Notes under the pieces: generated by a model
What the model was told of the DNA's origin: nothing
Databases searched by the model: none
Seen by the model: only the letters and a program-made list of their open reading frames with translations
Part shown: positions 8,744 to 18,230 of the stretch, piece after piece
Layout of the letters: every line of letters starts with the position of its first letter
Numbering within the stretch: the first letter of the stretch is position 1
Assembly (NCBI GenBank): GCA_964409505.1
Contig: CAYPDK010000029.1
Span: forward strand, 1 to 55,374
Direction of reading: 5' to 3'
Length of the DNA: 55,374 bases
Origin: JADHZC01 sp964409505
GTDB taxonomy: Bacteria; Pseudomonadota; Alphaproteobacteria; Rickettsiales; Rickettsiaceae
Position numbers and translations under genes: made by a program

Positions 8744-8881
8744 TTTTCCCTCTAAAAAATTAACAAAATAAACAAATCATTAGATTAAAAACACACCTAT
8801 ACTCCTAGAGAATTGTGAAAAAGTAATTTTTTACCAATTCAAAAATACTATTTAAAACTCAACACCTAGTAATCGTTCTAT

Positions 8882-9010
8882 CCTCTATTATTAACGCAGA
8901 AAATTAAAATTACTGTAAAATGAAAATTTTCAAAAAGCAATAATTTTATACTCTATTACTAATGTAAAAAACTAAAATTACTATAAAATAGAAAATTTTC
9001 AAACACCAAT
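8882..9010. repeat. Imperfect tandem duplication between the two degP genes
   Basis: Two stretches of about 60 bases, 8882-8941 and 8950-9010, align closely with a period of about 68. Both contain CTCTATTA, then AAAATTACT(G/A)TAAAAT and GAAAATTTTCAAA. The second copy runs to the stop codon of degP copy 2. This suggests the intergenic DNA was copied along with, or after, the gene duplication. Confidence 0.5.
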
Positions 9011-10431
9011 TATCCTAATTTTAGCACAATAAATGAAGAGCCACCTTTATTTTGAGCATTAAGTACAATATTACTGTCAAATTCATAATTATTAAGCTCT
9101 GTTTCAAATTCTTCAACATTTTTTATGGGTACCTGATTTATCGAAACTATCAAATCACCTTTCCTAATACCTTTGTCATAAGCCCTAGAAGCTTTATCAA
9201 CATCTACAACTACAATTCCGTCCTGCTGACCATAGAGCTCATGCTCTTTACTTATATTAGAAAAATCTACCCCCTTTACTCTATCAAAATGCTTTATAGT
9301 ATGATCGTAATAAAACATTTTTTCATCAAATTTTTCTACTTGTACAGGAATATACAAATTCCTCTTATTCCTTATAACCTTCAATACAATTTGAGTACCT
9401 ATAGGTTTAAAAAAATACATATTGTAAATATCGGAGGCATCTCTTATTTGTTGATCATCAATAGATACTATTATATCACCAACTTTAAGTTTAGATTTTT
9501 CTGCTGGAGAATGTCTTTGAATTTTTAGAATAATAACTCCTCCTTGAATAATAGGACTTTGATTCAAACCTAAAGCCTCTAACATCTGAGTATCAATATT
9601 TTGCATTATAATACCCAAATTTCCATATTCTACTTTTCCAGAATCAATTAATTTTTTTGAAATAACCTTGACTATATTAGAAGGTATAGACAAGCCCATT
9701 CCTATACTCCCCCTGTGATAGGGATTTTCTTGTAAAATCCTCGTATTAATCCCTATAAGCTCTCCTTTCATGTTAATAAGCGCTCCACCTGAATTCCCAG
9801 GATTAATTGATGCATCTGTTTGTATAAAATGCTCAGCCCCTCTATCAAGAGCACTAACAATACCAAATGTAACACTATGTGGCTTATCAAGAGGATTTCC
9901 TATAGCTACAACAAAATCTCCTACTTCAACAGTAGAGCTATCCCCAAAAACAGCTTCGACAAGATCATCATTCCTTATCTTAATCACCGCTAAGTCACTA
10001 ACTATATCTGATGCAACAAATGTTCCTTCTAGTTTCCTATAATCACTTAAAGTTACCCAAATAATCCCACCGACACCCTCGCTTACTATCTCCACTACGT
10101 GATTATTAGTAACAACATAACCATTTTTACTGTCTATAATGACTCCAGAACCAATAGAACCTTCAATTGGCTTTTCAAGCTCTGTCTCTCCAGATTTTTT
10201 TAAGCAATATACATTTACCACACTAGGTAATACTTTTTTCAAAGCGGGAGCTAAACTTTTTACAGAAATATTAGACTCAATTTTTTTATCTTGAAACTTA
10301 TCCACACTTTTACTAAGAGTAGCAGTATTAGCTAAGTTATATTCTTGAGCAAAAATTGTTAACTGTTGTACACAAAACAACAAAAAAAAGCTCAACAATG
10401 CCAGAACTGTATTAAGATAATATCTTTTCAT
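9010..10431 (-). CDS. degP: DegP/HtrA serine protease, copy 2 lacking the LA loop
   Basis: A paralogue of the downstream degP with the same signal peptide start (MKRYYLNTVL) and extensive identity over the protease and PDZ domains, for example KEHELYGQQDGIVVVD. The catalytic triad is H111 (TNNHV), D146 (SDLAVI) and S214 (NPGNSGGAL). Unlike copy 1 it lacks the roughly 30-residue charged insert between VNVYCLKK and GSIGSG, so the LA loop is essentially missing. It has two PDZ domains in 473 residues. The loop loss implies different oligomer control or a specialised role; this is inference. It is transcribed in the same direction as rpsD and tRNA-Ser upstream. Confidence 0.92.
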   Translation of the reverse strand: MKRYYLNTVLALLSFFLLFCVQQLTIFAQEYNLANTATLSKSVDKFQDKKIESNISVKSLAPALKKVLPSVVNVYCLKKSGETELEKPIEGSIGSGVIIDSKNGYVVTNNHVVEIVSEGVGGIIWVTLSDYRKLEGTFVASDIVSDLAVIKIRNDDLVEAVFGDSSTVEVGDFVVAIGNPLDKPHSVTFGIVSALDRGAEHFIQTDASINPGNSGGALINMKGELIGINTRILQENPYHRGSIGMGLSIPSNIVKVISKKLIDSGKVEYGNLGIIMQNIDTQMLEALGLNQSPIIQGGVIILKIQRHSPAEKSKLKVGDIIVSIDDQQIRDASDIYNMYFFKPIGTQIVLKVIRNKRNLYIPVQVEKFDEKMFYYDHTIKHFDRVKGVDFSNISKEHELYGQQDGIVVVDVDKASRAYDKGIRKGDLIVSINQVPIKNVEEFETELNNYEFDSNIVLNAQNKGGSSFIVLKLG

Positions 10432-10542
10432 TCTTTTATCTTTAAAAATCTAATATAGTAAACAATAATTGCTCCTAATACTTTGCTTTTAATCCTACAA
10501 AAAACTAGACCTACAACCTTAATCTACAGTATAAACTAAAAA

Positions 10543-10627
10543 CGGACAGAGTGGGATTCGAACCCACGGTACAAAAATGCACGCTGGTTTTCAAGACCAG
10601 TTCCTTAAACCACTCGGACACCTGTCC
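10543..10627 (-). tRNA. tRNA-Ser (anticodon TGA)
   Basis: On the minus strand the 5' end is GGACAGGTGTCCGAGTGG, the anticodon arm is CTGGTCTTGAAAACCAG with TGA in the loop, and a long variable arm (GTGCATTTTTGTAC) follows, typical of class II tRNA-Ser. The T loop is GGTTCGAATCC and the 3' strand TCTGTCC with discriminator G. CCA is not encoded. It sits 10 bases behind rpsD and may be co-transcribed with it. Confidence 0.95.
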
Positions 10628-10637
10628 AAAAATAAAT

Positions 10638-11261
10638 CTAGCGAGAATAATACTCTACTATTTTACTAAAATCTGGTTCAAAAGGATAGGGTATTTCATC
10701 GATATTTGGAGCACGTAAAAACTTACCTATCATTTTTTTTACATCTACAGATAAGTAAGGTGGTACAACACGATCAGCTGCATTAAAAGAGTCTTTATAT
10801 AAGACTATATTTTTAGAATTTTCCTTTAGCTCTACAACATCTCCATCGCACAAATTAATACTTGGAATATTGACCTTTTTCCCATTCAATCTTATATGTC
10901 CATGAGATACCATCTGCCTTGCAGAAAAAATAGTAGGAGCAAAATTCATTCTATATAGAGCCATATCAATTCTACGCTCTAATAGCGATGCAAAATTCTC
11001 CGCTACATTTCCCTTTTTTTTCTTGGCAAAAAGAAAAACCCTCTTAAACTGATTAGAATTAATTCTACCATAATGAGATTTTACTAACTGCTTTGCCAAT
11101 AAGTGCTCTCTAAAGTCTGAAAGAGATGGTTTTTTTATAGAAGATCTTCCATGCTGCCCTGGAGGATAATTTTTTTTATTAAATGCATCTTTTTCACTTC
11201 CCCAGATTGCTGTCTTAAGCCTTCTACTCGCCTTAAATTTTGATCTAACAATATTTGTCAC
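10638..11261 (-). CDS. rpsD: 30S ribosomal protein S4
   Basis: S4 is a primary 16S rRNA-binding protein that initiates 30S assembly. The 207-residue sequence shows KFKASRRLK and YPPGQHGRS in the N-terminal domain (zinc-free type). The central region has FREHLLAKQLVKSHYG. The S4 RNA-binding domain has LERRIDMALYRMNFA, SARQMVSHGHIRLNGKKVNI and the C-terminal IPYPFEPDFSKIVEYYSR. The length is typical. It stands outside the usual alpha operon, as in many alphaproteobacteria. Confidence 0.97.
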   Translation of the reverse strand: MTNIVRSKFKASRRLKTAIWGSEKDAFNKKNYPPGQHGRSSIKKPSLSDFREHLLAKQLVKSHYGRINSNQFKRVFLFAKKKKGNVAENFASLLERRIDMALYRMNFAPTIFSARQMVSHGHIRLNGKKVNIPSINLCDGDVVELKENSKNIVLYKDSFNAADRVVPPYLSVDVKKMIGKFLRAPNIDEIPYPFEPDFSKIVEYYSR

Positions 11262-11356
11262 TGTAAAAATAATTATTTTATATGAAAACCCTTTCTAAAA
11301 TAAGTGCAAACACAGAATCAAAAAGTTTTTATGAAAGCACTCATATCAACACGCTA

Positions 11357-11384
11357 ATAATACTACAATAATTTTTTTTTTCAA
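11357..11384 (-). promoter_or_regulatory. Candidate sigma-70 promoter of rpsD
   Basis: The minus strand has TTGAAA at 11384-11379 and TATTAT at 11362-11357 with a 16-base spacer that begins with a run of A. The start site would leave an untranslated leader of about 90 bases, room for translational autoregulation by S4 as known in other bacteria. The motif match is good but unverified. Confidence 0.45.
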
Positions 11385-11480
11385 GAAGATTATTTTAAAT
11401 ATAGTCAATGATGTACTTAACGAAAAGCACTTCTACATTTCACGTAATCTACACAGAAAACAACTTGATCAAAGTTCAAT

Positions 11481-12959
11481 TCACTCACCTCCAAAATCAA
11501 CAAAATTTCCTGCCAATTCATCCTCGCATCCTAAAAGCTCATAAGACCACTCTACAAGAGAAGAAACTTCTTTACTATTATACTCAGCCTCTTCTCCTGA
11601 AAAAACTTTATAAATATCCTCTTGAATCATATGTTTAATTTTATCAAAATTATTTCCTTCTTTCTGTATTTCAGGAGCTAAGAGCTTTTTAACAATAATT
11701 TCATTGACACATGGACTAATCATACCGCAAGACACAGTATCAAATTGAATTTGATTTTTACTACTCAGCTCGATTATGCTATCATCTCCAAAACTCTTCC
11801 TAAGTACCTCAAATAACGCATTCTTGTGATATGGGTAAAATCTTTCACCAAAGGAATCATGATAAAAACATAAAACTTTATCTTGTGTTTTTTTCAATAC
11901 TAAGGACACGAAATGGCCTACATTATTCTCTGTATTCCTTCCAAAGAAAACAGGCACAATTCCTACCTGTTGATCCTCTAATGCGTTGCCAAGTTTTAGC
12001 AGAGATTCTTTTAGTCCCTCTTTATCGGTTATCAACTCATTGCTCTGGTTAAGAATTAAAGATACCTCATCCCCTAAAAATAAAAATCCTTTTCCAATCT
12101 CACTTTCCAAACCATCAACTTTTTTCTCAGTCTGATTAACTCTATCAATCATCTTTATATTAATTAAAGACATTGTTTCATGCTCCAAAACTTCTTTCCC
12201 CATTTTATCAATATCTTTTCTCAAAATATCAAACTTTGTTTCTGTAAGAATTTCCAAACTCGAATCATCGTTCTCATTCTTCTTTAACATGTTCTTAATA
12301 GATAACTTTAACTTTGGAAAATTTGAATACATTGTCTCAATAATCTCTTTATATTTATTAAGAAAAACATCTTGTTTTCCAAAAGAAATTTCCACCTGCC
12401 CCCCATTAGGTAGCTCTTGCAGCTTTTTGCTGGATAATATTTCATCATTAATAAAAATACCCTTGTCTGAAGGCTCAACAATATTGCCAGGAGAATTAAA
12501 TTCATCATTTGTAACAAACATATTACTCCTACTATCCCATTTTAATCTAAGATACTTTCCTTCTCCAAAACGAACTTTTAACTCTTCTTCTGAGGTAGAT
12601 TGATCTATTTTAATAATCTTCAAGTTTTTTGGCAAAGAATTATGAGACGAGTCTTTACTTGAACCAAAAGTACTTAAAATTTTTTCAACCACACCTTTAG
12701 AAAAAATAGTATTTTGAACAAAGTCTTTATAAATTTTAGATTCTTGAGATAGTTTTGTTGATATTTTTTTTGTAAAAAATTTAAGTAAAGGCGTCGTTTC
12801 AAATTGTCTACTCTTGTTATTGTCATCAAAAATAAAAAGATCTGAATTATTAACAAAATAACTTTCAATTTTACCCAATACTTCATGAGTAAACTTTTTC
12901 CTAGCGTTCATTAAAGATTCCACACCTGGGACTAATACTTGTGGTGTTGCATCTGCCAT
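11481..12959 (-). CDS. Predicted CE-clan cysteine protease (Ulp1/deubiquitinase-like), candidate effector
   Basis: This 492-residue protein has no signal peptide or membrane segment. The N-terminal 320 residues are charged, partly coiled-coil-like and unrecognised. The C-terminal part carries the CE-clan arrangement: H349 in NNVGHFVSLVL, D368 in CFYHDSFGERF, oxyanion-hole Q405 and nucleophile C411 in QIQFDTVSCGM. The Q-to-C spacing of six matches yeast Ulp1, and the (Y/H)DSxG context matches bacterial ChlaDub, ElaD and RickCE-type enzymes. These families remove ubiquitin or ubiquitin-like proteins, or acetylate host proteins. A bacterium has no endogenous substrate of that kind, so a host-directed secreted role is inferred. 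The gene stands alone between rpsD and the antiporter operon. Which ubiquitin-like protein it acts on cannot be told from sequence. Confidence 0.72.
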   Translation of the reverse strand: MADATPQVLVPGVESLMNARKKFTHEVLGKIESYFVNNSDLFIFDDNNKSRQFETTPLLKFFTKKISTKLSQESKIYKDFVQNTIFSKGVVEKILSTFGSSKDSSHNSLPKNLKIIKIDQSTSEEELKVRFGEGKYLRLKWDSRSNMFVTNDEFNSPGNIVEPSDKGIFINDEILSSKKLQELPNGGQVEISFGKQDVFLNKYKEIIETMYSNFPKLKLSIKNMLKKNENDDSSLEILTETKFDILRKDIDKMGKEVLEHETMSLINIKMIDRVNQTEKKVDGLESEIGKGFLFLGDEVSLILNQSNELITDKEGLKESLLKLGNALEDQQVGIVPVFFGRNTENNVGHFVSLVLKKTQDKVLCFYHDSFGERFYPYHKNALFEVLRKSFGDDSIIELSSKNQIQFDTVSCGMISPCVNEIIVKKLLAPEIQKEGNNFDKIKHMIQEDIYKVFSGEEAEYNSKEVSSLVEWSYELLGCEDELAGNFVDFGGE

Positions 12960-13098
12960 ATTAAATTACCATTATTATTCATATAATCAACTTATTCTAT
13001 CAAATAGATAATTAAAATACCCTCAATAAAATTAAATTATTTTCTAATATAGTTGAAAATATTAATAATTACAATATGTTTTTAAAATAAATTTAAAT

Positions 13099-13575
13099 TT
13101 ATATATTTTTAATTTTGGTCCATTTTTGATTCTGATAAGAAAAAAACTTAATCTGAATATTATTCATAGGAAAATTATTTACAATCAAATTTTGAAGAGT
13201 TAAAAGAGAGTCGTGTATATATTGATCAAAAACAAAAACAATTCTCAAAAATTCTTCCTTAATCTTTGAAGAAAAAAAATTTGATAATAATTCTTGTTTA
13301 GGATTGACAAAAAAAATCGTATTAGCCCTATTTTTATTAAGCAGCTCTGTAGAAAAAAGAATAGGTTGCAATTCTGAATCAATTTCAAAAGAGACTCCAT
13401 GTGGGACAAATTTATCCGAATAGGTCCACAGATATGAGTCCAAGCTCAGCAGCAGTTCATCATTTGGAACAACAATAAGAATTTTATAACCCAAAGAATA
13501 ATATTTTTCTAATAGAGCACATATAGTGTAACTAAATTTGTCTTGGGAAGAGCAATAACAATTTATATGAATCAT
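13099..13575 (-). CDS. holC: DNA polymerase III chi subunit
   Basis: Chi links the clamp loader to single-stranded DNA-binding protein at the replication fork. The 158-residue protein shows the family core: CALLEKYYSLGYKILIVV near the start, the hallmark LWTYSDKFVPHG at about residues 49-60, and the C-terminal Rossmann-like strand RIVFVFDQY. Its ATG overlaps the TGA of the last antiporter gene (ATGA), so it is translated as the tail of that operon. This is a functionally unrelated but tightly coupled pair. Confidence 0.85.
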   Translation of the reverse strand: MIHINCYCSSQDKFSYTICALLEKYYSLGYKILIVVPNDELLLSLDSYLWTYSDKFVPHGVSFEIDSELQPILFSTELLNKNRANTIFFVNPKQELLSNFFSSKIKEEFLRIVFVFDQYIHDSLLTLQNLIVNNFPMNNIQIKFFSYQNQKWTKIKNI

Positions 13576-15257
13576 CTAATAAAAAACAAACATAAACATA
13601 AAATACAAACCACTATTTCGATAGATCTACCTTGTGTATTAAAATTTTTTGTGAAGGTTCTCATTTTATTACAAATTTTCTCTTTTTCAAAGAGGTTCCC
13701 CACTGCTAAAATAAAATTAATAAACTTTAATTCTTTCAAAGAAAAATTTTTACCCTCAAAAACTTTCATTATCCAAGTACTAATACTAAAAATATGAGTA
13801 TTTTTTAAAGTAAATATATCATATCTAAGCACCCCCCACCCTATAAAAAGTATAATAACTGGTTTCAATAGCTGAATATAGGAAAGCTTGATTTCAAAAA
13901 AATTTTCTTCCACACTCCAAATGTAAGAAGTAATCCCTAAAAAAAATATTACAACAAAAATATTAAAAAAATGAGTAAACTTCAAATTTAATTGCCCCAT
14001 AGCAGAATGAGAGGTAAGAGATTTAGAAACTCTGAAAGAACCTGAAAATATTTCTCTAAAAAAAGATATACTAATACATAAATTAGCAAATAAAACTACA
14101 TATTCATAAAAAGTATCCCCTAAAACAAAAGCTTTAAAATAAAAACCCGCTAAAAAAGGAAAGCTAATCATATTAATCAGAGCAAAAAGTAAAGATATAA
14201 GAACAACAATTCTCATAAAGTAAAATCGACATTTCCCATCCGGAACATCCATGAGTAAAATAGAGGACAAATTCAATAATAATTTATAGACAATAGAAAG
14301 AAAAAAATACATCAAAATATATCTCATTCCATTTCCATATACATTTCCCCCAGAAATAAAGAGTAAAACAACAAAATATTGTATAACACAATATGTAGTA
14401 AGAACCTTTAATAAATCCTTCTTTATAAAAAGAATTTTCCAAGATAGATAAAGAATAGTCACTATAAAAAAAATAGAAACAATCTCAAAACCTAAAAATA
14501 ACTTGTAAAAACTATAAACAACAACAGTGCTTGGAAAAAACATATAAAGAAAAATATTATGGGATACACAAGAATATGCATCAATCAAATATCCGCTAAA
14601 AGGAAAAGAACCCATATAAATTAAAAATCCTATGATCATAAGACCAATAATAAATTTAGAATAATTAGAATGATCAAATAAATCAGTGAGAAGGACTAGT
14701 TTATCGATATGTAAGTACTCTACAAAATATATAATACCTACCAATATAAAAAAGCTTCCCAAGATATGATTATAAAAATATTGAGAAGCATTATGTATTC
14801 TACCCTTATAACTAAAAATAATAAGAAAACTAATACAACTCATAATCTCAAGAGCGAAAAATAAACTATGAAAATTTTCTGCAAAAATACCAAAATAAGC
14901 AACTAATGCATTAAGATTTCCAAGAGCAATATCACTCTTTTTATATCGATATAAAATCGAATATAAATTAGCCGAAAATTGCATCAATGCACATCCAAAA
15001 GCAACTAGGCAATTAGAGGGGTTAAAGTCAAAATAAATAAATACTGTATTATAAAATCCATATGAAAGAACAACATCATCCTTTGTCAAAAGCGACCCCA
15101 AAAACAACAATAAGTACTGTAATGATGCAAAAATTACTATAAAATCAATTACTGAAACACTTAAAACTCTTTTTGAAGTAATATTCAGTACGTATCTGGA
15201 AAAACATATTCCTAAAAAATAACAAACATAAAACGCATAACTATATATAAAAAACAT
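13572..15257 (-). CDS. Mrp/Mnh-type antiporter large subunit (ND2/ND4/ND5-like), third copy
   Basis: A 561-residue polytopic membrane protein with about 14 hydrophobic segments, related to the proton-channel subunits of complex I and Mrp antiporters. Its conserved charged residues are sparse compared with the two copies upstream. It lies 5 bases behind the second large subunit and overlaps holC by four bases. Position and topology make it a third MnhD-like subunit, but sequence divergence is high, so an exact subunit letter is not assigned. It probably helps build the transmembrane antiport module. Confidence 0.6.
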   Translation of the reverse strand: MFFIYSYAFYVCYFLGICFSRYVLNITSKRVLSVSVIDFIVIFASLQYLLLFLGSLLTKDDVVLSYGFYNTVFIYFDFNPSNCLVAFGCALMQFSANLYSILYRYKKSDIALGNLNALVAYFGIFAENFHSLFFALEIMSCISFLIIFSYKGRIHNASQYFYNHILGSFFILVGIIYFVEYLHIDKLVLLTDLFDHSNYSKFIIGLMIIGFLIYMGSFPFSGYLIDAYSCVSHNIFLYMFFPSTVVVYSFYKLFLGFEIVSIFFIVTILYLSWKILFIKKDLLKVLTTYCVIQYFVVLLFISGGNVYGNGMRYILMYFFLSIVYKLLLNLSSILLMDVPDGKCRFYFMRIVVLISLLFALINMISFPFLAGFYFKAFVLGDTFYEYVVLFANLCISISFFREIFSGSFRVSKSLTSHSAMGQLNLKFTHFFNIFVVIFFLGITSYIWSVEENFFEIKLSYIQLLKPVIILFIGWGVLRYDIFTLKNTHIFSISTWIMKVFEGKNFSLKELKFINFILAVGNLFEKEKICNKMRTFTKNFNTQGRSIEIVVCILCLCLFFIR

Positions 15258-15262
15258 ATTTA

Positions 15263-16813
15263 TTAAAATTTAACTAAATTTTGAATAAAAATCTTAACAT
15301 AAAAAAACATAAAATTACCTACCACACAAATAAACATAGAGACAAGAATAAATAGACTCATTCTTATTTCGGTTAAATATGCAAATTTTCCTGATTTATG
15401 ATACAAGTCTTGAAATTTAGGTTTAATACTTCGAATGATTAGATGTGTATTAACATTTTTATATATAAAAAGAAGGATTTTGAATAAAAAAATAACCGAA
15501 CAAATACTACTAACACTGATAGCAAAAATAACAATATAACTTTTTTGATCAATAGCAGCACTTATAATGCTATATTTGCTAAAAAAACCTCCTAAAGGAG
15601 GAATACCTATAAGAGAGAGAGAGGATATAAGAAATAAAAAACTCGTTATAGGTAAAATTTTATTTACTCCAATCAAAGTTTTAATAAAATAAATGTTTCT
15701 GCAAATAGAAAAAATATTACCAGCAGAGTAAAACATAACAATTTTTGTAAAAGAATGTGAAACAAAATGTAACAATGCTCCTAAAAAGCCCTTTTCTGTA
15801 AAAAGAAAAGCACTGAGCAAAGAAATATTAAGATTGCTAATAGTAGAATAAGCTAGAATAGTCTTGATAGCATGAGCCTTTACAGCGCTAATAGAGAAAA
15901 AAATGACTCCAAAAGCTGGAAAAAGAATAATCCAATTAAGATTTTTAAATAAATAATAAAGATACTCAAACCCAAAAACATAAAAAAATATTTTATAAGT
16001 ACAAAACAGTCCCACCTTAACAACAATGACAGAATGTAGTAAAGAGCTAATAGGATAAGACGCAATCATTGTCTTAATAAGCCAATAAGATATAGGAAAA
16101 ATAGTAGATTTCGCTATTCCAAAAATAAACATAGCAACAAGAATTTTCCCTTCTATATTAGATACAACATCTCCCAAAATTTTGTGATAAGCCCTATACT
16201 CTAAAAAACTTCCTGTCCCCGTAAGATAATAAGTAATAACAATAGCAGGTAAGAATAAGCAGATACTACTTAGTTGCAAACTACAAATATAAAAATAGAT
16301 GTTTTTATAAGTAGATGTGCTCTCGTTATTATACATAATTAAAGGAATAGTAAAAAATGTAAGAATTTCGTAACCAACAAACATAGTGAATAAATTTGCT
16401 GCAAAAGCAATCCAAATCCCCATGAATACACATAGATTAACAAATAAAACAAAAAAATAAGATCTATGAAATTGATTTAATTTAGCAAATTTTATAGTAT
16501 AAATACTTGCCAAAGGCCACAAAAAAGAGATAAGAGAAACAAATATTATACCTAAAAATTCTGTCTGAAAAGCAAGTAAGTATTTAGAAGAAAATCTATA
16601 AAGAATATATTGAAAATTTATTCCTCTAAAAAATAAATATGTTACATAAACAATAATAGCAAAAAATACAGTAGGAATTAATGTAGCAACATAGTTATAT
16701 AACTTAAGATGTTTGTAAAAAAGCATAGGCATAGCAATTCCTAAGGGAAGTCCTAGCATAATATATTGTAACAAGAATGAGCTATCCATAAAGTTTATAA
16801 CTGCATCAGTCAA
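15263..16813 (-). CDS. Mrp/Mnh-type antiporter large subunit (MnhD/NuoM-like), second copy
   Basis: This 516-residue polytopic protein has the ND2/ND4/ND5 signature regions: a GYEILTFFTIPLI segment with the conserved glutamate in TM5, and a central TM7-8 region (GIAKSTIFPISYWLIKTM) containing the proton-path lysine. The LLHSVIVVKVGLF stretch and the later SLIGIPPLGGFFSKY motif are also present. The start overlaps the end of the preceding subunit by eight bases. It fits MnhD or the N-terminal half of MnhA, acting in Na+ or K+/H+ exchange in the inner membrane. Confidence 0.78.
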   Translation of the reverse strand: MTDAVINFMDSSFLLQYIMLGLPLGIAMPMLFYKHLKLYNYVATLIPTVFFAIIVYVTYLFFRGINFQYILYRFSSKYLLAFQTEFLGIIFVSLISFLWPLASIYTIKFAKLNQFHRSYFFVLFVNLCVFMGIWIAFAANLFTMFVGYEILTFFTIPLIMYNNESTSTYKNIYFYICSLQLSSICLFLPAIVITYYLTGTGSFLEYRAYHKILGDVVSNIEGKILVAMFIFGIAKSTIFPISYWLIKTMIASYPISSLLHSVIVVKVGLFCTYKIFFYVFGFEYLYYLFKNLNWIILFPAFGVIFFSISAVKAHAIKTILAYSTISNLNISLLSAFLFTEKGFLGALLHFVSHSFTKIVMFYSAGNIFSICRNIYFIKTLIGVNKILPITSFLFLISSLSLIGIPPLGGFFSKYSIISAAIDQKSYIVIFAISVSSICSVIFLFKILLFIYKNVNTHLIIRSIKPKFQDLYHKSGKFAYLTEIRMSLFILVSMFICVVGNFMFFYVKIFIQNLVKF

Positions 16814-18230
16814 ATTGATTAAAAATAGTTCCTATAAACAAAAGCATTATTATCTGTATAATGATTATATTAATAAGACCCATTAAGGGTTTTTTTACCT
16901 CAAAAGAACCATTGTGACTAGATGAAAAGGCAATAATTTTTAAAAGTTTAACATAATATAAAAAACTTATACCAAAAGATAAAAGAATCAATATAAAATC
17001 AATATAAAGATGTCTCAATAACAAATTTTCTAAAAAAAATATTTTAAAAAAAAACATATTGCTTAAAGGAAGACCTGAACTAAAAATTAAAACTATAGAG
17101 GATAAAGTTTTAAATAAATAACTGTGATCTATTTTTTTAAAATGACTCATATCAAGTTCTATATTTTGATAGGATCTTATATAGGATAGGAAGTAAAATA
17201 CGCCTATTTTACTAAAACCATCCGTTATAATAAAAAATAAAATAAATGACCAATTAACTTGAATAATCAACAAAAATAAACTATAGCCAAGGTGCACCAA
17301 AGAAGAATATATAATTAAATTCAAAATCTTTTTTGAATTAAGAGCAATAAAACCCGAAAATATACTCAAAACTAAAACAATATATTTGATAATACCCAAA
17401 TAATAGTAGGAAAAATCAGCAAATTTTACTATTTCTAAAATTTTAATAAAAATAAATAACCCCACTCCAGTAGCTACAGAAGAAATATAAGTTAATAAAA
17501 AGCTATCTGTAGATGTATAAGCTCTTAACATCCAAAATTGCATTGGAAAAAAGGCTATCTTTAACGTCGCTCCAGTGAAAAAGAATAACAACCCTACAAT
17601 AACAATTCTAGAATATGAAACATTTGATATGATAGAGGAAATATCCGAAATATTTAAACTACCAGTATAAGAAAATAAAAAGCCTATACCTATTAAAATC
17701 AAAGTAGCTCCTATACTACCAAGTATCAAATAATCAAAAGCCCCTATTAAAGATTTATGATTCTGCCCCTGAGCTATCAATACATAAACAGCAAGAGAAG
17801 ATATTTCTATAAATACATATAAATTAAATAAATCACTACTACTTACAATACCAATATATCCACTATGAGCAAAAAACAAAAGTGCAAAAAATAAATTTTG
17901 CCTCCTAGGAATTATGTAAGAAACAATATTTTCAAATATAAAATTCCTATTACATATAAAACACAGTAAAATAAAATTAACATATATAATTAAAGACTGA
18001 GAAAATAAATTAAAACTATATTCTATGCCCAAAGGAGCTACCCAATCTCCGAAAACATATCTATAACCAGGACTAATAGTAAAAGCAAAAACAGATAAAG
18101 ATAAAAGAATAAAAGCAAATATTAAACTAATAAACCAGGCAATTTTTCCATTAAAACTAAGTATGGAAAAAATAGAAGAGATCATAGGAAGTATAACCTG
18201 CAAAGCAGGCCAGTGTTTAATTATTATCAT
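16806..18230 (-). CDS. mnhD: Na+/H+ antiporter subunit MnhD
   Basis: A 474-residue polytopic protein closest to MnhD. It begins with HWPALQVILPMI and carries the TM5 glutamate region (SDLFNLYVFIEISSLAVYVL) and the TM7 lysine region (GATLKIAFFPMQFWMLRAY). It then has IYSSLVHLGYSLFLL and SGLPLSNMFFFK near the end. It overlaps mnhC by 14 bases and is the first of three related large subunits in the operon. Role: membrane-embedded proton/cation translocation in the Mrp complex. Confidence 0.85.
   Translation of the reverse strand: MIIIKHWPALQVILPMISSIFSILSFNGKIAWFISLIFAFILLSLSVFAFTISPGYRYVFGDWVAPLGIEYSFNLFSQSLIIYVNFILLCFICNRNFIFENIVSYIIPRRQNLFFALLFFAHSGYIGIVSSSDLFNLYVFIEISSLAVYVLIAQGQNHKSLIGAFDYLILGSIGATLILIGIGFLFSYTGSLNISDISSIISNVSYSRIVIVGLLFFFTGATLKIAFFPMQFWMLRAYTSTDSFLLTYISSVATGVGLFIFIKILEIVKFADFSYYYLGIIKYIVLVLSIFSGFIALNSKKILNLIIYSSLVHLGYSLFLLIIQVNWSFILFFIITDGFSKIGVFYFLSYIRSYQNIELDMSHFKKIDHSYLFKTLSSIVLIFSSGLPLSNMFFFKIFFLENLLLRHLYIDFILILLSFGISFLYYVKLLKIIAFSSSHNGSFEVKKPLMGLINIIIIQIIMLLFIGTIFNQFD

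Noticed and set aside
9052..9528. 158-residue plus-strand ORF
   Set aside because: Antisense to degP copy 2, Ile/Tyr-rich composition, no family features.
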